Shown one piece after another: positions 1 to 10,870 of a stretch of DNA of 64,000 bases. The notes below the pieces were generated by a model. That model saw only the letters and a program-made list of their open reading frames with translations, was not told the origin of the DNA and made no database searches. This DNA comes from Bidens hawaiensis (lineage: Eukaryota; Streptophyta; Magnoliopsida; Asterales; Asteraceae): the NCBI GenBank assembly GCA_021521415.1, contig JAIQDT010007365.1:62001-126000 (forward strand). Direction: 5' to 3'. The stretch's first letter is position 1, and each line of letters starts with the position of its first letter. Position numbers and translations under genes: made by a program.

Positions 1-1755
1 TTCTCAAGATTTATGGCCTTTTGGGAAATCTTTAAGAGCAAACTATGAAGAAACCAAAGACTATCTCCTCAAGGTACAATTTTTTGCATAAAATATTATT
101 CTACATTTTCACTAAAAGATGATTTTGTGTATGGTTCGGGCCATTATCCATAAATTTACTACATTCATATAAAAGTTTAATATTTTTATGTAAAAATGCT
201 TTAGGATATAACGCGACTCAAAAGGAACACAAAATCATCCTCCGGGTCACAATGGCCTTGGTTGAAATGGGTCCTTTTTAGTTTGAGTTAGGGCATATCG
301 GGTTCGGGTCAACACTGGACTTACACTTTGTTAATTTTTTTTTATACTTTTTTTTCATTAAATATCATTCTACCTTTTCATTAAAAGATAATTTTGTGAA
401 CGGTTTGGGTCATTATTTGTAAGTTTATGACTTTTTTATATATAAGTTTGATATTTTTGTGTATACAAAATGACCTAAACAAAACACAAAATGATATATT
501 TTATAATAAAAAATATAAATTTATAATTAAGAAACAATTTTATAATAATTATATATTTTGAAACAATTTTATAATTAAGAAACAATTTTATAATAAAAAT
601 ATAAGCGGGTTTTGGGTCTCACCAAACCCAGATAAACTTTTAAACCGGTTTATAACATCTCATTTATTTGTGAAACCCTTTTATCATCAAACTCTAAGTA
701 TATTATTAACTTCTTTACAACAAATAAAATTAGAATTCAAAAAATATATAAATATTAGAATTCATTAAAAATATTTATTCTTAATTATAAATATATAAAT
801 ATATATTTATCAAAATTAAAATCTTTTAATGAATCCAATTTATAATTAATGCTTTAATTATGATTCCATAAACAATTCATTACAGTTGTAATCTAAATCT
901 TAAAACACCTTTTAATGAATCCGATTTATAATTAATGCTTTAATAATTATGATTCCATAAACAATTTCATTACAAAACAAAATGGTTTAGAAGGCTGTAT
1001 GAATTAAAAATTAGACTATAATATACATTCCTCGAGTTTCAACTTTGAACCCATCTGAAGTGTTTTCCAATTAATTAACCTCTTCGGTTTGAGATAAAAA
1101 TGGACCCGTGTTAGCCCATTTAATAAGTAAATGGGCCGAATCCATATTAGCCCTTTTAATATTTATAAGCGGCCGAACCTGTACGAGCCCATTAAATAAG
1201 CAAACACACCGAACCCTTATTAGCCCTTAGTAAACTGGCTGAACCTATTTTTGCCCCATTCAATAGGCAAATGGGCCGAACCCGTATGAGCCCATTTAAC
1301 AACTAAACACGCCGAAACCATATTAGCCTATTTATAAAGTAAACGGGCTGGATTGTTTTATCCCATTTAATAGTAAACAAGCTGTACCGATATTTGTCCT
1401 TTATAAAGTAAACGGCCGAAGTCGCCACCACTAATCTGATTCTTTTACTGTGTTTGTAGATTGCTGGGCACAAAGACCTACTCGAGGGCGATCCCTACTT
1501 GAAACAAGACTCAAGTTGCGTGATTCGTACATCACAACCTTAAACGTTTGCCAAGCATACACCCTTAAACGAACCCGTGACCCGAACTATCACGTGACCT
1601 TAAGGCCTCATATCTCCAAAGAATATGCCGAGCCGAGCAAACCGGCTGATGAACTCATCCACCTGAACCCGACCAGTGAGTACGCGCCTGGTTTGGAGGA
1701 CACACTCATTTTGACCATGAAGGGTATTGCTGCAGGAATGCAGAACACCGGTTAA
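1..1755 (+). CDS. PEPC: Phosphoenolpyruvate carboxylase, 3' end (last two exons, frameshifted)
   Basis: PEPC is the cytosolic enzyme that carboxylates phosphoenolpyruvate to oxaloacetate. Exon n-1 is 1-73 (frame from base 2, beginning [17 protein letters not shown]) with donor GT at 74. The last exon starts after AG near 1459 ([16 protein letters not shown]) and ends with the family C-terminus [11 protein letters not shown] and TAA at 1753-1755. The conserved block [18 protein letters not shown] is present, but only one frame away from the exon's start. Where the family reads KQRL the DNA has aaacaagactc, one A short near 1505, so the spliced frame would stop after about 27 codons of this exon. 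Everything after the deletion is intact. The intron (74-1459) is long for this position and contains a minisatellite. It is either a recent pseudogene or a homopolymer error in the assembly; both are open. Family identity is very sure. Confidence 0.93.
1098..1425. repeat. Degenerate minisatellite in the last PEPC intron
   Basis: Five to six imperfect direct copies of a roughly 55-65 bp unit. Each copy combines a GGGCCGAACC-like word, then ATTAGCCCATTTAATA, then a short AT stretch. The copies have drifted by substitutions and small indels. It lies entirely within the intron that ends at 1459. Confidence 0.7.
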
Positions 1756-2520
1756 GTCAATGGTCAACGGTTAACCGTTATGCAAACATATCGTTTTTTT
1801 CATGCTTTTTGAACATTGTGACGGCCTTTGTTTTCTTGAGTTTGTAGTCGATGTATGCATTGATGAGGTTGTACTATCTGCATCGTTGATGGTGGTTTAT
1901 CGATGGAAATAATAATAAGTTATTGTACCCTTTGATACAAGTGATATTTAAGCTTCTTTCCTTTCTACTTTGTCTTTTTAATATATTTTCTTTTAAATAG
2001 TTTGTCTTATATATGCTTGAATAATTAAAAAGAATATGGTTTTGGTGGCTTTAGCCTATAGAAAAATTTTTAATACAGGTACTTATTGTTTTAAACAATC
2101 ATGTTAGTTTTGCACCTAGTGTGAACTATATATATTTTGAGGGTTAGGTTAAAATGCGAAGGCTAACAAAAATGAGAAAAGGAAAGAAAGATTTGTGGCC
2201 TAAAATACAATGATAAATACAAAAATACATAATAGATCATAAAATGGCATAATGTCGAGCAAAATATAACATATTGTTAATTAATATAACACAATATCAA
2301 GAAAAAAAGACACAATAACGAAAATATATCAAAATAATAATAATAATAATAATAAATAAAACAATGATCTTTTTTCGTCATTTTTTTAACCAGGACGACG
2401 GGTGAAACATTTTAATTTTTTACTTTTTCCATTTTTTGTTTATATTTTGAGTTGTGATTTTTTTAATTATTTATTGATGGTTTTTTTTTTTTGAAACCAC
2501 AAATCCTTCTCATTTTTATC
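1756..2520. other. PEPC 3' flank and AT-rich DNA with a decayed MITE
   Basis: 3' UTR and flank of PEPC to about 2100. From about 2140 to 2520 the sequence resembles the ends of the fold-back MITE at 3912-4546 (words such as AAAAATGAGAA at the left, and AACCACAAATCCTTCTCATT at the right), so it is probably a shorter, decayed relative. An (AAT)n microsatellite sits at about 2333-2356. No coding signal. Confidence 0.5.
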
Positions 2521-2793
2521 TTTTTTCTGAACGGTCAACGAATCCTTCAAATGGGCTACCGGCTAAATTGGGAAAACCCTTAGTTAAGGTCAACGCCCGT
2601 CTCGCCCGAAGGCACGACAATGCGGTGAGATAAAAACCGTTTAGTTCAAGGATCCAACTAGAGAATCTACTCGCTTAGTCTCTTATCGTCACTCGGTGCC
2701 GCTGGAACTAAATGATGAGCACAGGAATCGAACCTGTGTCACATGAAACACCAATTCTCTCCCTTACGACTCCATCACCAGTTGATTGGCTCC
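2521..2793 (-). mobile_element. tRNA-derived SINE (family A)
   Basis: Read on the minus strand there is a good Pol III box B, GGTTCGATTCC (plus-strand 2724-2734), about 40 bases after a weaker box-A-like stretch (CTGGTGATGGAG, plus-strand 2770-2781). The 3' end reads TTCGTTGACCGTTCAG followed by an A run. The same layout and much of the same sequence recur at 21230-21545, which supports a dispersed family rather than a tRNA gene. No clear target duplication. Confidence 0.8.
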
Positions 2794-3087
2794 TATTTTT
2801 ATGCTCATTTGTAAAATAACTCAACCCTATAAATTTATAGTTTACTGTTTTTACAAAACATAAAGTTATACAATGTTGGAAATATTAATATGATTCTTAT
2901 TAATTAGTACACTTTTGGCATGCTTGTGATTCTAATTTGTTCGACACGCTTATTTGATTACTTCATATAAATTGAAATGAGAAATGGTTATTATTAAAAT
3001 AAATAAATGATTACTCGATATTAAAGTTGATATAAATTATTTTATAAAACCGGTTATTGTTTACTTGTGAATGTTTTATCGGCCAAT

Positions 3088-3342
3088 GATCTTTAGCTCA
3101 ATTGGCATTCTAGCGGAAGTGAATATTTGGGATGTTCGACGCAAAGTATCAAGTTCGAATCCGATTCCTACCGTGTATTACCGTAGTGGGCCTTCGCCCT
3201 TCAGATGGACGGTTTTCCTCAGAACCTGAGATGGTGGGCTTGAGTTACCTAGCATTGTTTGCGATCACGGGCGCATGATGTCTTCTTTTACCATTGGGTT
3301 ATCCCGGGTAGTCGGGCTTTATTAATTGGTCGTTAAAAAAAA
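3088..3342 (+). mobile_element. tRNA-derived SINE (family B)
   Basis: Box A TAGCTCAATTGG at 3094-3105 and box B AGTTCGAATCC at 3152-3162, about 47 bases apart as in tRNA promoters. A body of about 180 bp follows and the element ends with ATTGGTCGTT plus eight A at 3326-3342. The head differs from the family A SINE only 300 bp to the left, but the 3' end is of the same type. Confidence 0.85.
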
Positions 3343-3911
3343 TAGTTCATACATATAAATATGTCAAAAGTACAAAGAATTTATTTTGTTTTTAAGATAA
3401 AACAAAAACATGTTTATAGCAAACCCACCTGTGTACTTGTGCAGTTGTGCTAGCATTGATGTGGTCCACTAAACATGTAATTGTACATGTAATCTTTATA
3501 TGGTTTGAGGTACTTTGGTGTCAGAAATCCTGCAACAATAATAGTGACATAGGGTACTTGAAAAACAGATAAAAGAAAAAGATAATTCAAATTAGTTTGA
3601 ATAAAGATATAGCAATATTATATGACTCAAATTTATATAAGATAAGAAGAAAACCATAAATATAAATAAACTTTATATGTATTTTGCAACTATTGGTATA
3701 TGTTAACATGGGTGTTATTCAGGTTGTACTTTTGGGTTTCGGGTTTCTTGGATCGGGTTCCTCAGGTTCGAAAATTTTATTTCGAGTACTCATAGACGAC
3801 CCTAATCTCTCTTAGGTTATTCGGGTTTGGGTTTTATGAGCGGATTAATCAGGTTTCGTATTTGACCTAAAAAACTACACACACACACACACACATACAT
3901 ACATACATACG
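3343..3911. other. Intergenic, no gene seen
   Basis: AT-rich. A GGGTTCGGGTTT-type low-complexity patch lies at about 3718-3850, followed by an (AC)n/(ACAT)n microsatellite at about 3876-3910. No open frame or RNA gene was recognised. Confidence 0.6.
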
Positions 3912-4546
3912 GGTTAAGTTATTCTACAAAGTGAGACAAAAATGAGAAGGATGGAAATAATTTATAGCCACACAAAAAAAAACCTTTAAAAATAAAAAAA
4001 ACAAATAAAAAATCATAACTTAAAATTTAATAAAAAAACAAAAAAAGTAAAAACACAAAAATGTTTCCACCGTCTTCCTAGATCTTAAAAAAAAACCTCG
4101 AAAATGACACGATGTTGAGTGAAAAATACCATTATGTCTTTTTGTTTATAGTTGTGTTTTGTGTTTATTTTCGTCATTAATTGTGTCTTTTTTATTTGAC
4201 ATTGTGTCTTTTTTCCTGATATTGTATTAAATTACTTAACATCGTATTATATTTTGTCGGCATTGTGCTATATTTTGCGATTTATTGTGTCTTTTTTTAG
4301 ATCTAATTATGTCTTTTGTTTATTTTCATCATTTTGTCTTTTGTCTCTGCATTGTGTTTTTCGAAGTTTTTTTTTGAACGAGAATGACGATGGAAATATT
4401 TTTGTTTTTTTTTTATTTTTTTGTTTTTTATTTAGATTTTGAGTTATAATTTTTTTATTAATATTTTGAATTTTTTTAAGGGGTTCTTGTGTGGCTACAA
4501 ATCCTTCTTACGCTTCTTATTTTTGTCACCCTTTGTATTTTAACTT
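3912..4546. mobile_element. Fold-back MITE with about 200-bp inverted arms
   Basis: The left end (GTTAAGTTATTCTACAAAG, then GACAAAAATGAGAAGG) is repeated in reverse complement at the right end, and similarity runs inward for about 200 bp on each side. The centre is T-rich with repeated TTGTGTCTTTT words. It has no coding capacity. The long inverted arms resemble Mutator-like MITEs; superfamily uncertain. Confidence 0.65.
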
Positions 4547-5754
4547 TTCTCATGTGTGTGTGTATATATATATATGCTAAAATTCAAGCAAATTTATTAT
4601 CTTCAAATTCTAACTTAATAATCTAATCGAAAGAGTCTGAAGAACGGTTCGATTGATGAAATAAATAACCAGTCGACTGATTAACTGAGCTAGAAAAACG
4701 ATCGATTGATTGAATAAATAGTCATATCTAAACTCTGAAATTAAGTGAATGTTGGAATAGTAACCGATAAATAGGGTTGGAATCAAAACTGAATTTAATA
4801 ATGGAATTGAAAAGGTAGTGATATTCGTTGAACAGGCTAAGCCAAGAGATATAATTATTGAATAGAATACTTAGTCAATCGGGTTATTCGGGTTTTTTAG
4901 CTTTACCCAAAATCCATTAAAAAGTACTCATTACTCAAATCGTATTAGTTCGGGTTATACACGGGTTCTCTAAACATAATTAGTATACTAATTATTTCTG
5001 CTATTTACAAAATTAATAAAAAAAAAATACAGAAAAGACTGAACAAGTTTAAAACGACAGTGACCAAGTTGCTACAATACAGAAAAGCACGTGCCAGCCT
5101 GTCTTACGTGGCGCACTATGAGTGGCTGTCATGCCTTAATGTCTACCCATTGTGGGCCCCTTTTGTCGCTTTCCTTCCACTTGCAGTGAATCATTAATCC
5201 CCTCAAGTTTCACTGAGCCCCTTTTACTTTTCATCTTTTTTTATTTAAGTCTTTTGTGTTCGTTCGTTTATTCATAAAAAATTTGACGGGAACGAACATA
5301 AGCAATTAAAAGAAACATATTTTCTTATTTGTGTCTGTTTGTTAGAAATTAAACGTGTCGTTCATGTTTATGTTCATTCGTCAATTTTCTAAACAAATGA
5401 TTCACGAACACAAACAACACAAACAGAATAGATGGAATATGAGCAAACATAACTCACACGAGTTAAAACTAAACATAAATGTACAAACTAAAATCTAAAA
5501 TGGCATCATAGTTACATCAAACATATCCAAAACAAAAGGTTTAAAAGTATGAAAACCAAACTGATTCCAAATTACAATTAGTTATAGATAAACTTAAATG
5601 AATATTTAAATGAACACAAGCGATTGAACAAATATACACAAACGTAAAGGAATGTTCGCAAACATATATATACCAACCAGACATTTGTTCATGTGATCAT
5701 GTCTGTTTAGTTAACAAAGCAAAAAAATTTGTTCATGTTCATACATATACTAAA
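4547..5754. other. Intergenic, no gene seen
   Basis: Includes a (TG)n/(TA)n tract at 4553-4574 and a long stretch (about 5240-5740) rich in TTCGTTCGTGTTCG-like and GAACGAACA-like words, typical of decayed low-complexity repeats. No recognisable coding sequence. Confidence 0.55.
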
Positions 5755-5960
5755 CAGGGCCGGCCCTAAGGGGGGGCTGGGTTGCCGTTCGCCTCCGGCC
5801 CGACACCCTGCTAAACCTGATTTTTTTAAAAATTATTTTTATATATTTTTTATGTAAATAAATATGTAATTTAAATGTTTCATTCACACAACTACTAGCT
5901 TGGTGTAGTGCCAAATGTGTATTACCCTTAACCAAAAGGTTGTGGGTTCTAGTATCCCTT
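5755..5960 (+). mobile_element. CAGGGCCGGCCC-headed element with a tRNA-like patch
   Basis: Starts with the palindromic head CAGGGCCGGCCCTA and then GC-rich DNA. About 130 bp in there is a box-A-like TAGCTTGGTGTAGTG and a box-B-like GTGGGTTCTAGTATCCC. Related heads are at 48000-48013 and 52333-52343. The right boundary is uncertain. Confidence 0.5.
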
Positions 5961-6404
5961 ATTACGCGAATTCTTTTTTTGCATAACTCAAATCATAAAC
6001 AAGTAATCCCATTTAAAAATTTAAATGTTTAAACAAAAATTAAAAAAACCTATTACTTAAGACCAAAAATTCTTTTAACACATCCCAGAGACAGCCCACC
6101 ATAGATAAACATATACAAACTTCTTTTCGAACAATTCACGAATGATTCACTTACCCTCTGGTACATTTACATAAGGGTTTGGTGTGTTTTTTTAACCGTA
6201 CTCGAATACAATTTTTGAATAACCTGAACCCCAAAACCCCGAACCCGACCAACCCGAATTTAAATGGGCCATTTATCGCGTCACTTTTTCTCGGAAGAAT
6301 CCGAAAACCGAAAAATTAACACCAGTTGAAACCTATGTCTGGTGGAAGAAATGTAAAAACACTTAACTTTGGTGACAAAAAAGTAACATTACACCGAGCG
6401 AGAG

Positions 6405-6413
6405 CATATAAAC
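6405..6413 (+). promoter_or_regulatory. Likely TATA box of the 14-3-3 gene
   Basis: CATATAAAC about 100 bp before the start codon at 6514. The intervening leader has a short (TTA)n tract and no upstream ATG before that at 6514. Inferred from position only. The sequence 5961-6404 before it shows no gene. Confidence 0.45.
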
Positions 6414-6513
6414 AACAAAAACATAACCACTACACGAACTCATCTTTCCGCGTTTATTATTATTATTATTACAAAACCAGCAGCAGTTGAGTTGAATTAA
6501 GCTCTGAGCATCC

Positions 6514-9430
6514 ATGGCGGAACGTGATAACTTCATCTATCTCGCCAAACTTGCCGAACAAGCCGAACGATATGACGGTTACTTACTATATTATCTCATT
6601 TATTTTATTTTATTGATTTATTCTGAAATATATTGGTTTAATTGGATGTTATTAGAGTTTACATACATACAGAGTAGTTATGTATGCCTAGAGATATTAA
6701 TTAGGGTTACAAAACTGTTAGTAATTTGGTCAAAATAGGTGCATAGAGGATGTATTGAGGCTAGATTTAGGTTTTTATATATTTTTTTATTTTTATTTTT
6801 TGGATTTTATGAGCTGTAAATTGTATATTACTGAATTGATATTATATTTGTAGTGAATTTAGTGTCTAAAGGCATATAGATTAAGATTTTTCTTTTTTTT
6901 TAATTCTGATATGATTACTTATAACAACAAATAGAAGGATCCAATTACAATAGAAAGGCAGGTAAGCGGGCAACAAGCTGCGCCGCTACCCCCTTTTGAA
7001 TAGCAAAACGATCCTACTGAAAACAAATTTATCGTTCTACGGCGTCATTGAGTTACTGTTTATGACCCGCTAAACTCTTTTCAGAAACGTAGAAGCATCA
7101 GGGGCAAGGGAACCAAATGTATCGAAAGCAAAAGAATGAAGGCGTGTTGATTCTCAACACACGCCTTCTCATGCTTAGCAATTTTTCCTGTTTCTGCCTT
7201 TAACACGGCCTGCCTAGCAACAAACCCGGCCTGCTTAGCAATTTTGATGCGCGAACTGATATCAACTACTTAGCAATTGTTTCTGTTTCTGCCTTTCCTG
7301 TTTCTGTGTTAATCTTTAGCACGACCTGCCTAGCAAAAGGAATGAAGGCGTGTTGATTCTCAACACACGCCTTCTTGTGCTTTTAACACGGCCTGCCAAG
7401 CAATTTTTCCTGATTGAGATTAATATTTTGAAAGTGTGTAAAACGATATTATATTATTATCAGTTCAGTAAGCTAAGTTAATGTTGTTAAATTAGTTTCT
7501 AGAATTTAACACTAGCGTGTATCGAACGATGACCGGTTTTTAAGCTGAGTTTTGGTGGATGGACTCATGGACATGCTCATACGCACTAATCTTGCCAGTG
7601 TTGTAGAACTCAGTAGGCGCTAGTTGGGGACTAGCGATTAATAAGGATGAATCGGGATTAATAGGAAATTTTATATGTATTTTTCTGAAGTTATACTTAT
7701 TAATCCAATAATATTAATAAATTTGAAAAGCTATATATAAAATTTAGAATTTTTTTTGTATATATACAAGATTGTTTATAATTATCCAAACTTATTAATC
7801 GGATTGGATTAATAATTATAGTTTTTCAATACTTCAAATATTTTGACCCAACTTTGACATATTTCGACCAATTTTGAACAATTTGGACTAGCTTTGACCA
7901 TTTTTGACAGATTTTTTACCGAAATCTGACAGATTTTGAACAATTTGGGCCGATTTGGACTAGCTTTGACCGATTTTGACAGACTGCCGATTTGTTGGTC
8001 CGATTAGGTGAAAGCAAATCAGTAGCGTAGCGATTAATCGCCTAGTAGTAGGTGACTAATCGCGATTTTTACGACACTGAATCTGGCTAGATATATGCTA
8101 TGTAGTTGATATCAGTTAGCGCATCAAAAGTTTAATACATAGGACTGAATACTAATGTTGCAATATGTTTACTTATAAGGCTACATATGTTGATTTGATT
8201 ATTTAGCTTTACTGTTAAATTATGATCTAAACATCTTATGGTGTCTTTTTGTTCAGAGATGGTGGAAGCTATGAAGAAAGTAGCAACACTGGACATCGAA
8301 TTAACTGTTGAGGAGAGAAATTTGCTCTCGGTTGGCTACAAGAACGTGGTGGGCTCACGCAGGGCATCGTGGAGGATATTATCTTCCATTCAGCAAAAAG
8401 AAGAGTCACGCGGCAATGAAGTTAACGTAAAGCGGATCAAAGAATACCGACAGAAGGTGGAAACCGAGCTGTCAAACATTTGCAATGATATTATGACTGT
8501 GATTGATGAGCATCTGATTCCATCTTCGTCTGCTGGAGAATCCACTGTTTTCTACTACAAGATGTGAGTATTTTAGCAATTTGTTCAAAGAATATAATCT
8601 TTACATAATATAAATATATAAAGCGATACCCTTTTCGGTTTTTTGGGTTCTAACTGTTTTGTAACGGGTTATGATTGGATGTAGGAAAGGCGACTACTAC
8701 AGGTATCTTGCGGAGTTCAAGTCTGGTAATGAGAAGAAAGAAGCAGCTGATCAGTCACTGAAGGCTTATGAAGTAACTTGCCTTTTATTTATATTTATTT
8801 ATAATAAAGGCTTAAATTTATATTTTTATTTTTATTTAAATTTTCTTGCAGTTGGCATCTACTTCTGCACAGGAATTATCTCCTACTCACCCCATCCGAT
8901 TGGGTTTGGCTTTGAACTTCTCGGTTTTCTATTATGAGATCATGAACTCTCCCGAAAGGTAAAAACATTTGTAACAATCTTTTTTATATGAAAATTTGAT
9001 TCTAAATTGTGTTTTGTTAATATATTCGTTTATATCAGAGCCTGTCACCTGGCAAAACAAGCTTTTGATGAAGCGATATCGGAACTCGACTCTTTGAGTG
9101 AGGAGTCATACAAAGATAGCACTTTAATTATGCAGCTTCTGAGGGACAACCTCACTTTGTGGACTTCTGACATTCCTGAAGATGGAGGTAAATCATTTAT
9201 TAACTTTTTTTAAACCTTTTTAATACCAAAATTTTTATATTAAATCTGTTTTTTTTTAATTAATTTATTAACATGGTCTTTCATTTGCAGAAGACCAAAA
9301 GATGGAGATAATCAAATCTGGTGAAGACGCAGAGGTTAGTCCCGTCAACTGCAATTTTAAATTTTTTAAAGAATATGTTTTTATTTTTATAATTTGTGCT
9401 TATATTATGTTTAAAATTTTATTGCAGTAA
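6514..9430 (+). CDS. 14-3-3 protein (general regulatory factor), seven exons
   Basis: 14-3-3 dimers bind phosphoserine/threonine motifs on enzymes and signalling proteins. Exons are 6514-6577, 8257-8563, 8685-8772, 8852-8958, 9039-9187, 9291-9334 and 9428-9430; the sum is 762 nt, giving 253 aa. The first exon codes [19 protein letters not shown]. The groove is visible: [14 protein letters not shown] (the basic Lys/Arg cluster), [23 protein letters not shown] and [12 protein letters not shown]. The tail is short and acidic, and the last exon is just the TAA codon (GAG|TAA). Having more than four exons fits the epsilon-type plant group rather than the four-exon non-epsilon group (family knowledge). 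Intron 1 (1.7 kb) carries an antisense reverse-transcriptase remnant and a hAT element. The gene appears intact. The exact paralogue cannot be named. Confidence 0.96.
6936..7409 (-). mobile_element. Antisense 3' remnant of the RT element seen at 54302-56228
   Basis: Reverse-complemented, 6950-7170 matches the last ~230 bp of the reverse-transcriptase element around 55990-56228: words for KHEKAC, NQH and the near-identical GGGTAGCGGCGCAGCTTGTT are shared. Stops and indels mean it is dead. The part corresponding to LKAxxxKxAKHEKAC is present twice, which duplicates an imperfect hairpin at 7138-7169 and 7344-7374 (arms GAAGGCGTG and CACGCCTTC). It lies inside intron 1 of the 14-3-3 gene. Confidence 0.8.
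7596..8079. mobile_element. hAT-type non-autonomous element with 8-bp target duplication
   Basis: Terminal repeats CAGTGTTGTAGAA and TTACGACACTG, flanked by an 8-bp duplication with one mismatch (AATCTTGC at 7588-7595, AATCTGGC at 8080-8087). Internal sequence is AT-rich with repeated TTTTGACC/TTTGAC words at 7840-7985 and GCGATTAATCG-type words near both ends. No coding capacity. It lies in intron 1 of the 14-3-3 gene. Confidence 0.8.
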
Positions 9431-9719
9431 AAATTGAAGGGTAACTCCGCAATGTACGCGGGATTTGGTATTGTATTTGTAAGGTTAAATTTAAAAAGGG
9501 TTTATATGAGAATGACAGTAGTTGTGGTTGCTTTCGTGTGTTGTTGTAAGTTGTGCGCACGCCCGTGAAATGGGACGATTATGTCATGCCCAGTAGATTT
9601 TATGATCCAAGCTTGTTTCTCCGAACAAATCCGGTTTTGGTTGATTTAGGATTTTTTTTTTTTATTTCTGTGTTCGGTGAGAATGCAATTATGAACAAGT
9701 TATACGCCATGTTTAACTC

Positions 9720-9831
9720 CCGGTATGCTTGGTTCAGCATATTCTTTGGAAATATGAGGCCTTAAGGCCACGTGATAGTTCAGGTCACGGGCTCGCTTAA
9801 AGGTGTATGCTTGACAACGTTTAAGGTTGTG
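9720..9831 (-). pseudogene. PEPC last-exon fragment, antisense
   Basis: The reverse complement of this 112-bp block matches PEPC exon bases 1533-1645 at roughly 88% by eye (about 12 substitutions and one gap). Readable peptide words on the minus strand are [20 protein letters not shown] and [11 protein letters not shown]. Similarity stops sharply at both ends. It lies about 290 bp beyond the 14-3-3 stop codon, in the direction opposite to that gene. Confidence 0.9.
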
Positions 9832-10335
9832 GGGCTCGCCCACTTTGTAGATACCTGTGGCCTCTTAAAGGGGAGCTCAAACATGGACACATGAGTAATT
9901 TAGAATTATCGGTGTAAGGTAGAGTAGAAGTTATATTTGCCGTTCAAAAAAAGTTTGATTAACCAGCAATTGTTGCCTTATTTGAATTATTGAAGATTGC
10001 ATAAGTTTCTAACTAGAAAATTTATTAGAGGGTACGTTAAGCTTCTTTAGTTGTACATCATACATGGCTTGATGAATGACGATATCGCGCCAGAACACTA
10101 GCAACGGACACGATTTAAAAAACTAACACTCATCCATTCAAAAAATCACCTATTACGCTTTAAAAATAAATGGAAAGCATACATGTAATTTTTAAAAACT
10201 AGGGAACATACATGCAATATGGGTATACCATAGGAAACGTTTGAGTAATTAACTCCTTTTATTTTAAAAACATTAAACGATGCAATTTTTGACATCATTT
10301 TTAATTCCTTTTCAAAATACTATGATTTATCTTAA
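9832..10335. other. Intergenic downstream of the 14-3-3 gene, no gene seen
   Basis: AT-rich. No open frame, tRNA or repeat with clear ends was recognised. The 14-3-3 3' UTR lies between 9431 and this stretch; its poly(A) site was not assigned. Confidence 0.5.
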
Positions 10336-10622
10336 GAAGTGTTTGTTTATTATACCTCTGACCGATTTAAAGGCGCATGAAATCATTAGCATGCTACCAA
10401 ACAACCCCTAAATTTTAGAAACATGTTGAACGATTCAGATAATGGTTTAACACAAGATTACCAACCTTACTGATCAATTGAGAGGTAACATCTGAATCAT
10501 TCAACATGTTTCTAAACTTACCCATTAAGATGTGTCTTTTGAATGAACTAAACACACTTCGTCTCTGATTGATTCAGTGGTAACCTCTTGATATAATCAT
10601 TATAAGGCTACCAAACAACTCA
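10336..10622. mobile_element. Composite MITE debris with an internal 27-bp inverted repeat
   Basis: Words of the type CTACCAAACAACCCCT and GTGTTTGTTT mark termini of small MITEs. Inside, 10414-10440 (TTTAGAAACATGTTGAAC...) is inverted at 10491-10516 with one or two mismatches. The sequence resembles the element at 17314-17501. No coding. Confidence 0.5.
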
Positions 10623-10870
10623 TAAATCTAAAACGAGAACTAACTAGACAAGTTTGTATATGCTTTTACCCTTCAACAATGAAGTATAAGGTCTAATACG
10701 TCAATTCACTAATTTAAAAGGTCAAAATCATCAACTTCATAAATTCCAAAAACCCCATAATAAAAAGAGTTCCCAAAATGAGCCTCAATTCCATCTTCAC
10801 GTAAAAGGACCCTTTCAAAATCCATCATAAAAAATGAGATTCAAAGACCAACAGAAAACTGACACGTAGG

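Noticed and set aside
1098..1425. A CRISPR-like array
   Set aside because: Units are imperfect and drift gradually, with no constant repeat and unique spacers. This is a eukaryotic intronic minisatellite.
3088..3165. A tRNA gene suggested by good A and B boxes
   Set aside because: No acceptor-stem pairing after box B, and the sequence continues into a SINE body with an A tail.
7138..7374. A microRNA precursor or terminator made from the two GAAGGCGTG hairpins
   Set aside because: The sequence is explained as antisense codons of the RT element; stems are short with a 2-nt bulge.
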